64,000 bases of DNA, taken from assembly GCA_963812085.1 (NCBI GenBank), contig CAWETL010000009.1, positions 372,001-436,000 on the forward strand, written 5' to 3'. Of this stretch, positions 25,379-33,099 are shown in pieces; position 1 is the stretch's first letter; every line of letters begins with the position of its first letter. A program made the translations under genes and the position numbers. The notes below the pieces were generated by a model. The model saw nothing but the letters and a program-made list of their open reading frames with translations, had not been told where the DNA came from and did not search any database. The DNA comes from SPDF01 sp963812085 (lineage in GTDB: Bacteria > Gemmatimonadota > Gemmatimonadetes > Gemmatimonadales > GWC2-71-9).

Positions 25379-26410
25379 ATGATTGCCACCCAACTCGAGG
25401 ACACCGGCTTCCGGGAAGCGACCTTGTTGTCGACTCCCATCCGCGACCTCGGCCTGACCATCGAAGGCACCCGACTCGAGCCGATCCTCGAGGAGTTCCG
25501 GCGCGAGCTCGCGGCGGCGGGATTCCGGCGGCTGACGCCCAAGTTTTACCTGTCCACCGAGTGGGGCGTGCCGTTCGAGACGGTGGCGATCGCGATTCCG
25601 TTCTACCTGGCGCGCACCGACCTGCTGGAGATGCACGCCTTCCGGACGGGACACGTGGAGGGCCGGGACCGCGAGGAGGTCCTGCGGTATCTCCGCCACG
25701 AGATGGGGCACGTCGTCAACTACGCCTATCGGCTCTACGAGACCCCGGAGTGGGAGGCCCTCTTCGGTTCGATGAGCGAGCCGTACGAGGACGACTACCG
25801 CCCCGTCCCGTTCAGCCGCAAGCACGTCCGCCACCTGCCCGGCTGGTACGCCCAGAAGCACCCCGACGAGGATTGGGCGGAGACATTTGCCGTGTATCTG
25901 ACGCCGGGCGCGGACTGGCGCGGGGAGTACGCGACCCGCCCCGAGGCCCTCGCCAAGCTCGAGTATTGCGAGCGGACGGTGCGCGCGCTGCTCGATCGCG
26001 ACCCCGAGGTGGTGGACGACGAGCTGGACGAAGATGTCGGCGAACTCGACTACTCGATCGCGCAGTTCTATCGCGACCTCTCCGAGGGGGAGGCGCGCAT
26101 CGCCGTCAACCTCGACACGATGCTCCGGAGCATCTTCCCGCCGAGCACCGACTGGAACGACGCCGCGCAGTCCCGCCCCGCGAGTGGGTTGATCCAGCGG
26201 CTGGAGGGGGAGCTGCTCGGCAACATCTACCGGTGGACCGGGCACTTTCCCGAGCGGACCCGCGTCCTGGTCCAGCACCTGGCCGCGCGGGGGGCAAGCC
26301 TCGACCTGACCTATCGCGCCGCCGACGAAGCGGCCGCCACGGTGGCGCTCACTGCGCTGGTGACGTCGCTCGCCATGAACTACGTGCAGTCGGGATCCTA
26401 CCTCCGCTAG
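25379..26410 (+). CDS. Putative zinc-binding metallopeptidase
   Basis: A 343-residue cytoplasmic protein with a zincin motif LRHEMGHVVNYAYRLYE near residue 105 and a downstream DEDWAETFAVYLTP that can supply the third zinc ligand (Glu). The likely class is the putative zinc-binding metallopeptidases often seen next to ATP-grasp ligases; the substrate is unknown. Its stop interlocks with the stop of the convergent ATP-grasp gene. No SD is visible, but TAGATT lies about ten bases upstream of the ATG, consistent with a leaderless transcript. Confidence 0.75.
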   Translation: MIATQLEDTGFREATLLSTPIRDLGLTIEGTRLEPILEEFRRELAAAGFRRLTPKFYLSTEWGVPFETVAIAIPFYLARTDLLEMHAFRTGHVEGRDREEVLRYLRHEMGHVVNYAYRLYETPEWEALFGSMSEPYEDDYRPVPFSRKHVRHLPGWYAQKHPDEDWAETFAVYLTPGADWRGEYATRPEALAKLEYCERTVRALLDRDPEVVDDELDEDVGELDYSIAQFYRDLSEGEARIAVNLDTMLRSIFPPSTDWNDAAQSRPASGLIQRLEGELLGNIYRWTGHFPERTRVLVQHLAARGASLDLTYRAADEAAATVALTALVTSLAMNYVQSGSYLR

Positions 26411-27477
26411 CTCTCCCCCGCCTTCTTCGAGGCCTCCACCGGCTTCTTCGGAGGTTCCGCGATCCGCTTGCTGCTCTCGCTGCTGGTCCTGAGTCCTGAA
26501 CCACGCCGGTAGCGGTCGGTCGCGAGGTCCACGATCCGCTGGATGAGCGCCGGATAGGGAATCCCTGCCGCCGCCGCCGCCATCGCGAATTCGCTGTCCC
26601 GCGCGAGGTAGCAGCTGGCGTTCACCTCGAGCACGTAGATGTCCCCGGTGTCGGTGAGCCGAAGGTCGACCCGGCCGTAGTCGCGCACCCGGAGGGCCCG
26701 GTAGGCGTCCACCGACACCTTCTGCAGCCGGGCGCGGAGCTCGTCGGGCAAGTCGGCCAGCACCGCCTTGGTTCCCTTGTACTCCGCGCTGTTCTCGTCC
26801 CACTTGGCCTTGCTGTCGAGCACGTGCGGCATCCCCTCCGGCAGCCCCGAAAAATCCAGCTCGATCGGCGGCAGCGCGATCGGATCGTAGTTGCCGAGCA
26901 CCCCCACGTAGAACTCCCGCCCCTCGATGTATTCCTCGGCCAGCGCGCTGTCGTTCAGGTCCTCGTGGATGGTGGCCACCCGGCGCATGAGCGACTTCAT
27001 GTCGGTGACCAGCGAGTTTCGCCGGATGCCGATGGAGGCGTCGGTGCGGAGCGGCTTGACGAAGAGCGGCATTCGGAGGTTGCCGCCGGTCTCGAAGTCG
27101 GCGTCGCGGGCAAAGACGGCAAAACGGGGGTAGAGGATGCCGTGGAAGGCGAGGAGCTTCTTGGAGAGGGCCTTGTCCTGCGTGAGGTACGATTCACCGG
27201 GGCCGCAGCCGGTGTACTTGAGGCCCAGGAGGTCGAGCAGTCCCTCCATCGCGATGTCGCCGAACATGTTCTCGGCGAACATCTCCACCAGGTTGAAGAC
27301 CAGGTCCGGCTTCCGGCGCTGTAACCCGGCCAGGACCCGCTTGACGTCCGAGTGCACGCCGAGGATGGCGACCTTGTGCCCCTGCCGCCGGAGCGCGCGG
27401 GCCACCTGCTGCACCACCACGTCGTAGGAGGTCGAGCGCTCGGCCCCCTCGACGTACGTCAGCACCGTGATCTTCAC
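26407..27477 (-). CDS. D-alanine-D-alanine ligase-like ATP-grasp protein
   Basis: A 356-residue ATP-grasp enzyme resembling D-Ala-D-Ala ligase. LVFNLVEMFAENMFG and LKYTGCGP lie in the N-terminal domain, DKALSKKLL and PLFVKPLRTDASIGI at the ATP site, AEEYIEGREFYVGVLG in the middle, and the metal-binding YVLEVNASCYL near residue 290. A lysine-rich tail of about 25 residues (KRIAEPPKKPVEASKK) is unusual. Because it is paired with a metallopeptidase rather than with mur genes, peptidoglycan synthesis is unlikely; a dipeptide or peptide ligase is a better guess. Confidence 0.82.
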   Translation of the reverse strand: MKITVLTYVEGAERSTSYDVVVQQVARALRRQGHKVAILGVHSDVKRVLAGLQRRKPDLVFNLVEMFAENMFGDIAMEGLLDLLGLKYTGCGPGESYLTQDKALSKKLLAFHGILYPRFAVFARDADFETGGNLRMPLFVKPLRTDASIGIRRNSLVTDMKSLMRRVATIHEDLNDSALAEEYIEGREFYVGVLGNYDPIALPPIELDFSGLPEGMPHVLDSKAKWDENSAEYKGTKAVLADLPDELRARLQKVSVDAYRALRVRDYGRVDLRLTDTGDIYVLEVNASCYLARDSEFAMAAAAAGIPYPALIQRIVDLATDRYRRGSGLRTSSESSKRIAEPPKKPVEASKKAGES

Positions 27478-27495
27478 ATGCGCCCCTCTCTCAGG

Positions 27496-29085
27496 TCAGT
27501 CGTCGAGCCCCATCCCCCAACGGATCAGTGACACCGGCAGGCCCCCGTAGCTCAGCACCGCGTCGTGGAAGGCTCGCAGCGGGGCGCCGGGCCCCGCCTC
27601 GGCGCGCCAGGAATCGCGGAGCGCCAGGATCTCCCGGCGGCCCACCGCGTCCGCGAGCGCGTAGGTCGGACGGGCGGACGCCCGGCGGACCATCTCCATC
27701 GCCTCCTCGCGATCCACCGCCAGGTGTTCCACGGCGTATGACACGCCCTCGGCGGGTGTCATCCCACGGGTGTGGAGCCCGACGTCGAGGATCACCCGCA
27801 CCGCGGCACGGAGCCGGCGGAGCGTTCCCATCAGCCTGGCCTCCCTGCTTCCCGCAAACCCGGCGTCGGCCAGCAGCTCCTCGGCGTACAGCGACCACCC
27901 TCGCACCGTCAGCGGCGTCCAGAGGTGCTTCCGGACCAGCGAGGCCTGGGCGGCGGCCGTGCAGCGCTGCAGGAAGTGACCCGGCCAGACCTCCGCGGCA
28001 GCCCACGCCCAGGTCTCGTGCCGGGAGTGCAGCGCGCCTTCGCCGCCGTCGCCGACGTACAGCCGCCCCGGGCGGCCGCGCTCCTCCGGTCCCGGAGGCA
28101 CGCACCACACCGACGGGAGGAAATGCTGGAGAAACCGCGGAGTCGGCTCGATCAGGAGTTCCGCCGGCGGCAGGCCCACCAGGCCGGCCTCGGCCACGAA
28201 CCCCCGCGCCCGGCCCACCTCTTCGGCGTACGCCTCGAGGAGCGGCAGGTCCGGCGTTTCCGCGCGGAGCCGCCGGACCGTCTCCGCCCAGACCGCGCCG
28301 GGCGCCAGCGCTTCGGCCGCCGCCTGCACCTCGGCGCCCGTTTCCTCGACCAGGCGAAGCCCGTAGCGCCAGAGTTCCGGCGCGGTGGCCCGGAGCGCGT
28401 GTTCGTGGTGCAGCCGCCGGTTGAACTCGTCCTCGCCGACGGCGAAGGACAGCTCCGCCGGATTGGCCTGCAGCTCGGTGCGGAGCGTCGTCTTGAAGTG
28501 CGCGAGGGCCGCGGCGGCCTCGGTACCTGCGGCGGCCAACGCCCCCGCGAGGGATGGCGCCAGCGCCCCGAAGCCAGACGCCACCTGGCGGGGCAATCCG
28601 GCGCCGCCCTCCACCATGGTGAGCGCGGTGCCGAGCATGACGGGTGGCGGGCTCTTGAGCGTGGCCGTGGCGGCGGCCAGAAACGCGGGCGTCGCCTCGA
28701 GCCGGGCCAGGGCGGCGGCGGCGCGGCGGTCGGTGTCCTGGTCGGCGCGGACCAGCAGGCCGTGCAGGGCGCCGAAGAGATGCGAGAGCCAGAATGCCGG
28801 GTCGTGGACGTGGGGCCGTTCGTGCTGGAAACGGAAGATCGTGACGCGGATGTCGTCGAGCAGGGCGGTGCGGTCGATTTCGTCCTGCAACCCGGCTACT
28901 TCGAGTTCCTCCACCGCGCCCGCCATGGCCCGGAAGGCGGCCAGCTGCTGCCGGATGCTGGCGTCGTCGAACATGCCGAGGCGCGCGTCCGACGCGGCGT
29001 CTCCCACCGCGGTGCCGGCGGCGGGATCGAAATTCCAGCGCAGGTCGAGGTAGGAACGGGCGAGGACGTCAGTGGGTCGAGGCAT
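27496..29085 (-). CDS. DUF885 family protein
   Basis: A 529-residue protein of the DUF885 family, thought to include zinc peptidases or carboxypeptidase-like enzymes. The family site, normally HExxPGHxxQ, reads AEVWPGHFLQ here (around residue 370), so the first His is replaced by Ala; a nearby SRHETWAW might contribute. The C-terminal domain with MTPAEGVSYAVEHLAV and AYALADAVGRREILALRD-like helices is typical. No signal peptide. It overlaps the end of the isopropylmalate-synthase-like gene upstream by 17 bases. Activity is doubtful without the histidine. Confidence 0.78.
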   Translation of the reverse strand: MPRPTDVLARSYLDLRWNFDPAAGTAVGDAASDARLGMFDDASIRQQLAAFRAMAGAVEELEVAGLQDEIDRTALLDDIRVTIFRFQHERPHVHDPAFWLSHLFGALHGLLVRADQDTDRRAAAALARLEATPAFLAAATATLKSPPPVMLGTALTMVEGGAGLPRQVASGFGALAPSLAGALAAAGTEAAAALAHFKTTLRTELQANPAELSFAVGEDEFNRRLHHEHALRATAPELWRYGLRLVEETGAEVQAAAEALAPGAVWAETVRRLRAETPDLPLLEAYAEEVGRARGFVAEAGLVGLPPAELLIEPTPRFLQHFLPSVWCVPPGPEERGRPGRLYVGDGGEGALHSRHETWAWAAAEVWPGHFLQRCTAAAQASLVRKHLWTPLTVRGWSLYAEELLADAGFAGSREARLMGTLRRLRAAVRVILDVGLHTRGMTPAEGVSYAVEHLAVDREEAMEMVRRASARPTYALADAVGRREILALRDSWRAEAGPGAPLRAFHDAVLSYGGLPVSLIRWGMGLDD

Positions 29086-30337
29086 CAGCCACGCTCCGCT
29101 GGCGCGCCGCCGCCACCAGCCGGTGGCACTCGTCCTCCGCCAGCGTCCGGTCGGCCCGCTTGGCCGCCGAGAAGAGCGCCTCGGCCACCGCCGCCTCCTC
29201 CGGGTCGTATCCGTGTTCCTCGAGCCAGCATTTGACGTTCGACAACCCGGACACCGGCGAGATCTCGATCCGCTGGCGGAAGCCGAACGTCGCCGCCGGC
29301 ACGCTCGAATAGACCCGGTCGGCCAGCCACTCGTCGCCCTTCTTGCGGGCCTTGATGATGGCCGCGGCGTGCACGCCCGTGGCGGTGCGGAAGGCGTCGG
29401 AGCCCACGACCGGGTACTGGGCAGGCACGGGGATGCCCGTAGCCTCCGAGACCAGTCGGCAGTACTCGCTCAGTTTCGACAGGTCCCCGGTGTGGAGCCC
29501 GAGCAGGAAGAGATTCACGATGAGGAGGTCCATCTCGGCGTTGCCGACCCGCTCCCCGATGCCCAGCGCGGTGCCGTGCACCCGGTCCACGCCCGCCTCG
29601 ATGGCGGCGAGGCAGTTGGCCACGCCGAGGCCGCGGTCGCGGTGGCCGTGCCAGTCGATCTTCACCGATTCGCCGGACGGCGTGACGATCTCGTCCTGCA
29701 CGAAGCGGATCAGCGACCGCACCCCGGCGGGCGTGGCGAAGCCGACGGTGTCGGCCAGGCAGATGCGGCGGGCGCCGCACCGGATGGCGGCGCCGTAGAG
29801 CGCCTTGAGGGTCTCGGGGCGCGCGCGGGTGGTATCCTCGGTGACGTACATGACCGGGAGGCCGTGGGACACGGCGTAGTTCACCGCCTCCTCGGAGACC
29901 CGGAGCATCTTGTCGAGCGTCCAGTCCTCGGTGTACTGGCGGATGCTCGAGGACCCGATGAACGTGGCCGCCTCGATCGGCACGCCCACCTCGTCCGACA
30001 CGCGCACGATCGGCTCCACGTCGGCGACGACGGTGCGGGCGGCGCAGTTCATGTCGATGGGGAGCTTCTGGTCCACGATCTCGCGAGCGAGGGCGCGCAC
30101 CTGGGCCACCGCGCGCGGGCCCGCGCCGGGCAGGCCGATGTCGGCCGCGCGCACGCCGAGGTCCGCCATGAGGTGGAGCAGGCGGATCTTCACCTCCATC
30201 GGCGGATCGATGACGGAGGGACTCTGCAGCCCGTCGCGCAGCGTCTCGTCGTTCAGGACCACCCGGGAACGGGCGTAGTCGTACCCGCCGCCCTGAGCGT
30301 TCCAGTCGAAGACGAGTTCGTCGCGGTTCATGGTCAT
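29069..30337 (-). CDS. 2-isopropylmalate / homocitrate synthase family enzyme (HMGL-like)
   Basis: A 422-residue acyl-CoA condensing or lyase enzyme of the DRE-TIM metallolyase family. NDETLRDGLQSPS carries the catalytic Arg and metal Asp, and KIDWHGHRDRGLGVANCLAAIEAG plus HGTALGIGERVGNAEMD complete the site. The C-terminal part is too short for the LeuA leucine-feedback domain. Start: ATG at 30337; an open frame continues upstream into the palindromic repeat at 30386-30469, which would add a spurious repeat-encoded N-terminus. No other leucine genes are near, so isopropylmalate, homocitrate and citramalate synthase all remain possible. Confidence 0.8.
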   Translation of the reverse strand: MTMNRDELVFDWNAQGGGYDYARSRVVLNDETLRDGLQSPSVIDPPMEVKIRLLHLMADLGVRAADIGLPGAGPRAVAQVRALAREIVDQKLPIDMNCAARTVVADVEPIVRVSDEVGVPIEAATFIGSSSIRQYTEDWTLDKMLRVSEEAVNYAVSHGLPVMYVTEDTTRARPETLKALYGAAIRCGARRICLADTVGFATPAGVRSLIRFVQDEIVTPSGESVKIDWHGHRDRGLGVANCLAAIEAGVDRVHGTALGIGERVGNAEMDLLIVNLFLLGLHTGDLSKLSEYCRLVSEATGIPVPAQYPVVGSDAFRTATGVHAAAIIKARKKGDEWLADRVYSSVPAATFGFRQRIEISPVSGLSNVKCWLEEHGYDPEEAAVAEALFSAAKRADRTLAEDECHRLVAAARQRSVADASTH

Positions 30338-30385
30338 AGTCTCACGTCTAGAGGTGCTCGGCACAAGTGGGAGCCCGCCCCATTC

Positions 30386-30469
30386 TGTCATTGCGAGGCC
30401 GCGAAGCGGCCGAAGCAATCTGGCCCGAGATTGCTTCGTCGGGCCCGCTGGGCCCTCCTCGCAATGACA
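30386..30469. repeat. Palindromic repeat pair, arms A and B facing
   Basis: Arm A (30386-30421) and inverted arm B (30427-30469) form one large palindrome. Each arm has its own hairpin: GGCCGC-GAA-GCGGCC in A and GGGCCC-GCT-GGGCCC in B, and both outer ends read TGTCATTGCGAGG or its complement. Only about five bases separate the arms. It lies between the isopropylmalate-synthase-like gene and the nucleotidyltransferase. Confidence 0.92.
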
Positions 30470-30493
30470 GAACGCTGCGGCCGCGCACCGCAG

Positions 30494-31471
30494 TCAGCGC
30501 GCGTGCAGTTCGGAATCGTCGCCCAGGCTGGCGTCCCCGCGGAGGCCGCTCACCTTCACGCGGTTGCCCAGGAGGGCGCCGTCCAGCGTCGATCCGGTGA
30601 TTTCCGCGTCGCGCCCGACGATGGCGTTCCGCACCGTGCTGTCGGAAATGCGCGTCCCCGCCTCGAGCGACACGTTGGGCCCGATCGTGCTCCGCTCGAC
30701 GACGACGCCGTCCTCGATGTACACCGGATCCACCACGGTGACGCCCGGGAAATCGCGCCGGCGGGCGGCGCCCTTTTCCAGCAGGATGCCGTTGGTCTCC
30801 AGCAGGGTGCCCGGCGCGCCGCAGTCGTACCAGCCGCCCACCTCGGCAGCGAGGATGCGCCGGCCGTGCTCGATCATCTGCTGGAAGGCGTCGGTCAGGT
30901 AGTACTCGCCCTTGTTGGCGGGAGCCGCCAGCACGTGGTCGATCCCGGCCCAGAGCGACGCCACGTCCCGGATGTAGTAGAGCCCGATGTTGGCGAGCTT
31001 CGAGATCGGCGTGGAGGGCTTCTCCACGATCTTCGTCATGTAGCCCTTCGCGTCGGTCACCACCACGCCGAAGCGCTGGTAGTCCTCGACCTCCTTGGCC
31101 CAGATGATCCCGTCGGCGTCGGTCCGGCGGATCAGCGACAGGTCCGCCTCGAACACCGTGTCCACGAAGATGATCAGCACCGGACCGGTCACGTAGGGCC
31201 GCGCCAGGTTGATGGCGCCCGCGGTGCCGTCCTGCACCTTCTGCTCGATGAACCGGCAGGGGAGGCCGTAGCGGTCCTTCGCGTACGCCTCGACCGTTTC
31301 CTTCAAGTGGCCGGTGATGAAGATCAGCTCGGTGACCCCCAACCCCTCGATCCGGTCCATGACCCAGTCCATGACCGGCCGGCCCGCCACCTTGAGCATC
31401 GGCTTGGGCACGAGATGGGTGTGCGGCCGGAGCCGCGTCCCCTTGCCGGCCAGCGGAATGATGACCTGCAT
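30494..31471 (-). CDS. Sugar-1-phosphate nucleotidyltransferase with left-handed beta-helix end
   Basis: A 325-residue RmlA/GlmU-type nucleotidyltransferase that would form an NDP-sugar from NTP and a sugar 1-phosphate. The motif IIPLAGKGTRLRPHT and KPMLKVAGRPV start the catalytic domain, and about residues 245-325 form hexapeptide-like repeats (VYIEDGVVVERSTIGPNV) of a left-handed beta helix. The substrate, glucose-, mannose- or another 1-phosphate, is not determined. It overlaps the cupin gene by one base; the pairing with a mannose-6-phosphate-isomerase-type cupin suggests mannose or related sugar activation. Confidence 0.85.
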   Translation of the reverse strand: MQVIIPLAGKGTRLRPHTHLVPKPMLKVAGRPVMDWVMDRIEGLGVTELIFITGHLKETVEAYAKDRYGLPCRFIEQKVQDGTAGAINLARPYVTGPVLIIFVDTVFEADLSLIRRTDADGIIWAKEVEDYQRFGVVVTDAKGYMTKIVEKPSTPISKLANIGLYYIRDVASLWAGIDHVLAAPANKGEYYLTDAFQQMIEHGRRILAAEVGGWYDCGAPGTLLETNGILLEKGAARRRDFPGVTVVDPVYIEDGVVVERSTIGPNVSLEAGTRISDSTVRNAIVGRDAEITGSTLDGALLGNRVKVSGLRGDASLGDDSELHAR

Positions 31472-31824
31472 CAGCTCCCCCGGCCGTAGCGGTCGGAGAG
31501 GCGGACCAGGTCGTCCAGCTCGGGCGTCGAGGCTTCCAGCACGTCGCTGTCCACCACCGCCTCGATCTGGTGCACCAGTCCGGCGGGGATGTGGACCGAC
31601 TCGCCGGCGCGGAAGGCGCGCGCAACCAACTCGTCGCCGGGCCGGGTCCGCAGGATCAGCTCGCCGGAGAGGACGTGCATCGTCTCGTCCTTCTTGTTGT
31701 GGTACTGCAGGCTCAGCACATGGCCCGCCTTCACGTGCAGCACCTTGCCCACGTAGCGGTCGGTCCGGGCCCAGATGAGTTCGTGACCCCACGGCTTGTC
31801 CACCCGGTATGGCACGTCCGGCAT
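31471..31824 (-). CDS. Cupin protein, mannose-6-phosphate isomerase type II C-terminal-like
   Basis: A 117-residue single cupin. VDKPWGHELIW at the start, LHVKAGHVLSLQYHNKKDETMHVLSGEL and HIPAGLVHQIEA match the cupin domain of mannose-6-phosphate isomerase/GDP-mannose pyrophosphorylase fusions; metal-binding His and Glu residues are present. As a stand-alone cupin next to a nucleotidyltransferase it probably helps in sugar-phosphate interconversion. The ATG at 31824 overlaps the ferredoxin gene's stop, giving one coupled operon of three genes. Confidence 0.82.
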   Translation of the reverse strand: MPDVPYRVDKPWGHELIWARTDRYVGKVLHVKAGHVLSLQYHNKKDETMHVLSGELILRTRPGDELVARAFRAGESVHIPAGLVHQIEAVVDSDVLEASTPELDDLVRLSDRYGRGS

Positions 31825-32408
31825 CAAGTCTCCACCATGCGAAGTTTGAAGGAAGACGGCGACGTCACGCACGCGCGGACGCACACCCCGCATCCGACGC
31901 AGCCCTCGGCCCGGATGACCGGGTGCCCGGCGTCGTCCATGGACAGCGCCCGCTCGCCGATCGGGCAGGCCTTGGCACAGACGCCACATTCCGACCCGTG
32001 AAAGGTGATGCACCGCTCAGGCAGGAGCTCGAGGACACCGAGGTGCTGGCCGACCCACCCGCTCGCCGGGACCGTCAGCGCCTCGGTCGGGCAGGCCGCC
32101 GCGCACGGCATGTCCGGGCAGGCGATGCACGGCTGCAGCTTCGGGTCGAAGAACGGCGTGCCGGCCGCGAGCCCCGCGCTCGGCGCGGCGAACTGGATCG
32201 CGTGCGGCGGGCAGACCGGGCCGCAGGCGCCGCAGCGCGTGCAGGCAGTCAGGAACCCCACCTCCGGCAGCGCGCCCGGCGGCCGGAAGTAGCGCTGCTG
32301 GATGACGGTGTTTTCGGCCTTCTCGACCAGATTCTCGATCCAGTCGCCGACCATGTCGCGGAAGAAACCCCGCCGGTCGCCGCCGCGTCTATCCCAGGGC
32401 CCGGTCAT
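31824..32408 (-). CDS. NapG/MauM-like ferredoxin with four 4Fe-4S sites
   Basis: A 194-residue polyferredoxin. Four cysteine clusters are visible: CTRCGACGPVCP, CIACPDMPCAAACP, CGVCAKACP with an upstream CITFHGSE, and CVGCGVCVRACV. This spacing follows NapG/MauM-type electron-transfer proteins. No twin-arginine signal is seen, so it is probably cytoplasmic. It heads an operon with a cupin and a nucleotidyltransferase, an unusual mixture, and no nitrate reductase gene is near. Electron partners are unknown. Confidence 0.85.
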   Translation of the reverse strand: MTGPWDRRGGDRRGFFRDMVGDWIENLVEKAENTVIQQRYFRPPGALPEVGFLTACTRCGACGPVCPPHAIQFAAPSAGLAAGTPFFDPKLQPCIACPDMPCAAACPTEALTVPASGWVGQHLGVLELLPERCITFHGSECGVCAKACPIGERALSMDDAGHPVIRAEGCVGCGVCVRACVTSPSSFKLRMVET

Positions 32409-32438
32409 GCAGGAAGTCTAGCTGGCACGACCACTTTC

Positions 32439-32546
32439 TGTCATCGCGCGGCCATAACCCCTTCTGTCATTGCGAGGCCCCGACCCCATCTGTCATTGCG
32501 AGGCCCCTCGGAGCCCCTTCTGTCATCGCGAGGCGACAACCCCTTC
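32439..32546. repeat. Tandem truncated arm ends of the palindromic repeat
   Basis: Four partial copies of the outer arm end (TGTCATYGCGMGG) begin at 32439, 32465, 32491 and 32521, and a complete arm A begins at 32547. The steps are 26, 26, 30 and 26 bases. The copies lack the inner half of the arm. This is a tandem duplication of the element's terminus and not a CRISPR array: no spacer set is present. Confidence 0.85.
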
Positions 32547-32584
32547 TGTCATTGCGAGGCCACGCAGTGGCCGAAGCAATCTCA
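32547..32584. repeat. Palindromic repeat arm A flanking the nuclease gene (left)
   Basis: A full arm A with the hairpin GGCCAC-GCA-GTGGCC and end GAAGCAATCT. It lies 47 bases before the GIY-YIG start and faces the inverted arm B at 32927-32970, so the nuclease gene occupies the space that is only a few bases long in other copies. Confidence 0.9.
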
Positions 32585-32630
32585 ACGGCTGGTTGCGCCC
32601 TAGTTGATGCTGGCGTGCAACCATGGACCC

Positions 32631-32924
32631 ATGCCTGGCCGCCGCTGCTATTTCGTCTACCTCCTCACCAACTCCAGCCGGCGCGTCCTGTACACCGGCG
32701 TCACTCGGGACCTGCAGCGTCGCGTGGCTCAACACAGGGCGGGTAGAGGAGGGGCGTTCACGGCCCGATATCGAGTGAGGCATCTCGTATGGTTCGAGGC
32801 CCACGAGAACCCTGTGAGCGCCATCCTTCGCGAAAAGCAACTCAAGGCCGGCCCTCGGCACCGAAAGCTCGCCCTGATCCAGGCCATGAACCCGACGTGG
32901 CGGGACCTCTGGGAAGAGTTGTAG
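32631..32924 (+). CDS. GIY-YIG nuclease family protein (COG2827-like)
   Basis: A 97-residue single-domain GIY-YIG endonuclease. The GIY and YIG strands read YFVYLL and LYTGVT, followed by the catalytic Arg in DLQRRVAQH, FTARYRVRHLVWFEAHENP, the metal-binding Glu in ILREKQLKAG, and the end MNPTWRDLWEEL. Homologues cut DNA, but small members have no settled role. It lies inside an A/B arm pair of the dispersed palindromic repeat family, with no other gene in the cluster. Starts: ATG at 32631 or the upstream ATG at 32607; neither has a clear SD. It may be the mobilising protein of the repeats. Confidence 0.9.
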   Translation: MPGRRCYFVYLLTNSSRRVLYTGVTRDLQRRVAQHRAGRGGAFTARYRVRHLVWFEAHENPVSAILREKQLKAGPRHRKLALIQAMNPTWRDLWEEL

Positions 32925-32926
32925 AC

Positions 32927-32970
32927 CGAGATTGCTTCGTCGGCCCCTTCGGGGCCTCCTCGCAATGACA
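32927..32970. repeat. Palindromic repeat arm B flanking the nuclease gene (right)
   Basis: An inverted arm B with the hairpin GGCCCC-TTC-GGGGCC and outer end CGCAATGACA. It starts two bases after the stop codon of the GIY-YIG gene. Together with arm A at 32547 it completes a gene-containing element. Confidence 0.9.
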
Positions 32971-32990
32971 AAATGTCGGCCTCACCCTTC

Positions 32991-33085
32991 TGTCATTGCA
33001 GGGCCGCGCAGTGGCCGAAGCAATCTCGATGGTCGTGGATCGAGATTGCTTCGTCGGCCCCTGGCGGGGCCTCCTCGCAATGACA
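32991..33085. repeat. Palindromic repeat pair, arms A and B facing, no gene inside
   Basis: Arm A (32991-33028) and inverted arm B (33041-33085) are separated by twelve bases. Their inner ends CAATCTCG and CGAGATTG are exact inverted repeats; the hairpins are GGCCGC-GCA-GTGGCC (one G-T wobble) and GGCCCC-TGGC-GGGGCC. It lies 20 bases downstream of the nuclease-containing element. Confidence 0.9.
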
Positions 33086-33099
33086 GAACAATCGTACCC

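Noticed and set aside
30338..30418. 27-residue N-terminal extension of the isopropylmalate-synthase-like protein
   Set aside because: It is encoded by the palindromic repeat (LRPLRGLAMTE); the family N-terminus starts at MTMNRDE.
32439..32590. CRISPR-like array with 26-30 base period
   Set aside because: Units are truncated ends of the dispersed palindrome, the last one complete; there are no unique spacers of regular length and no cas genes.
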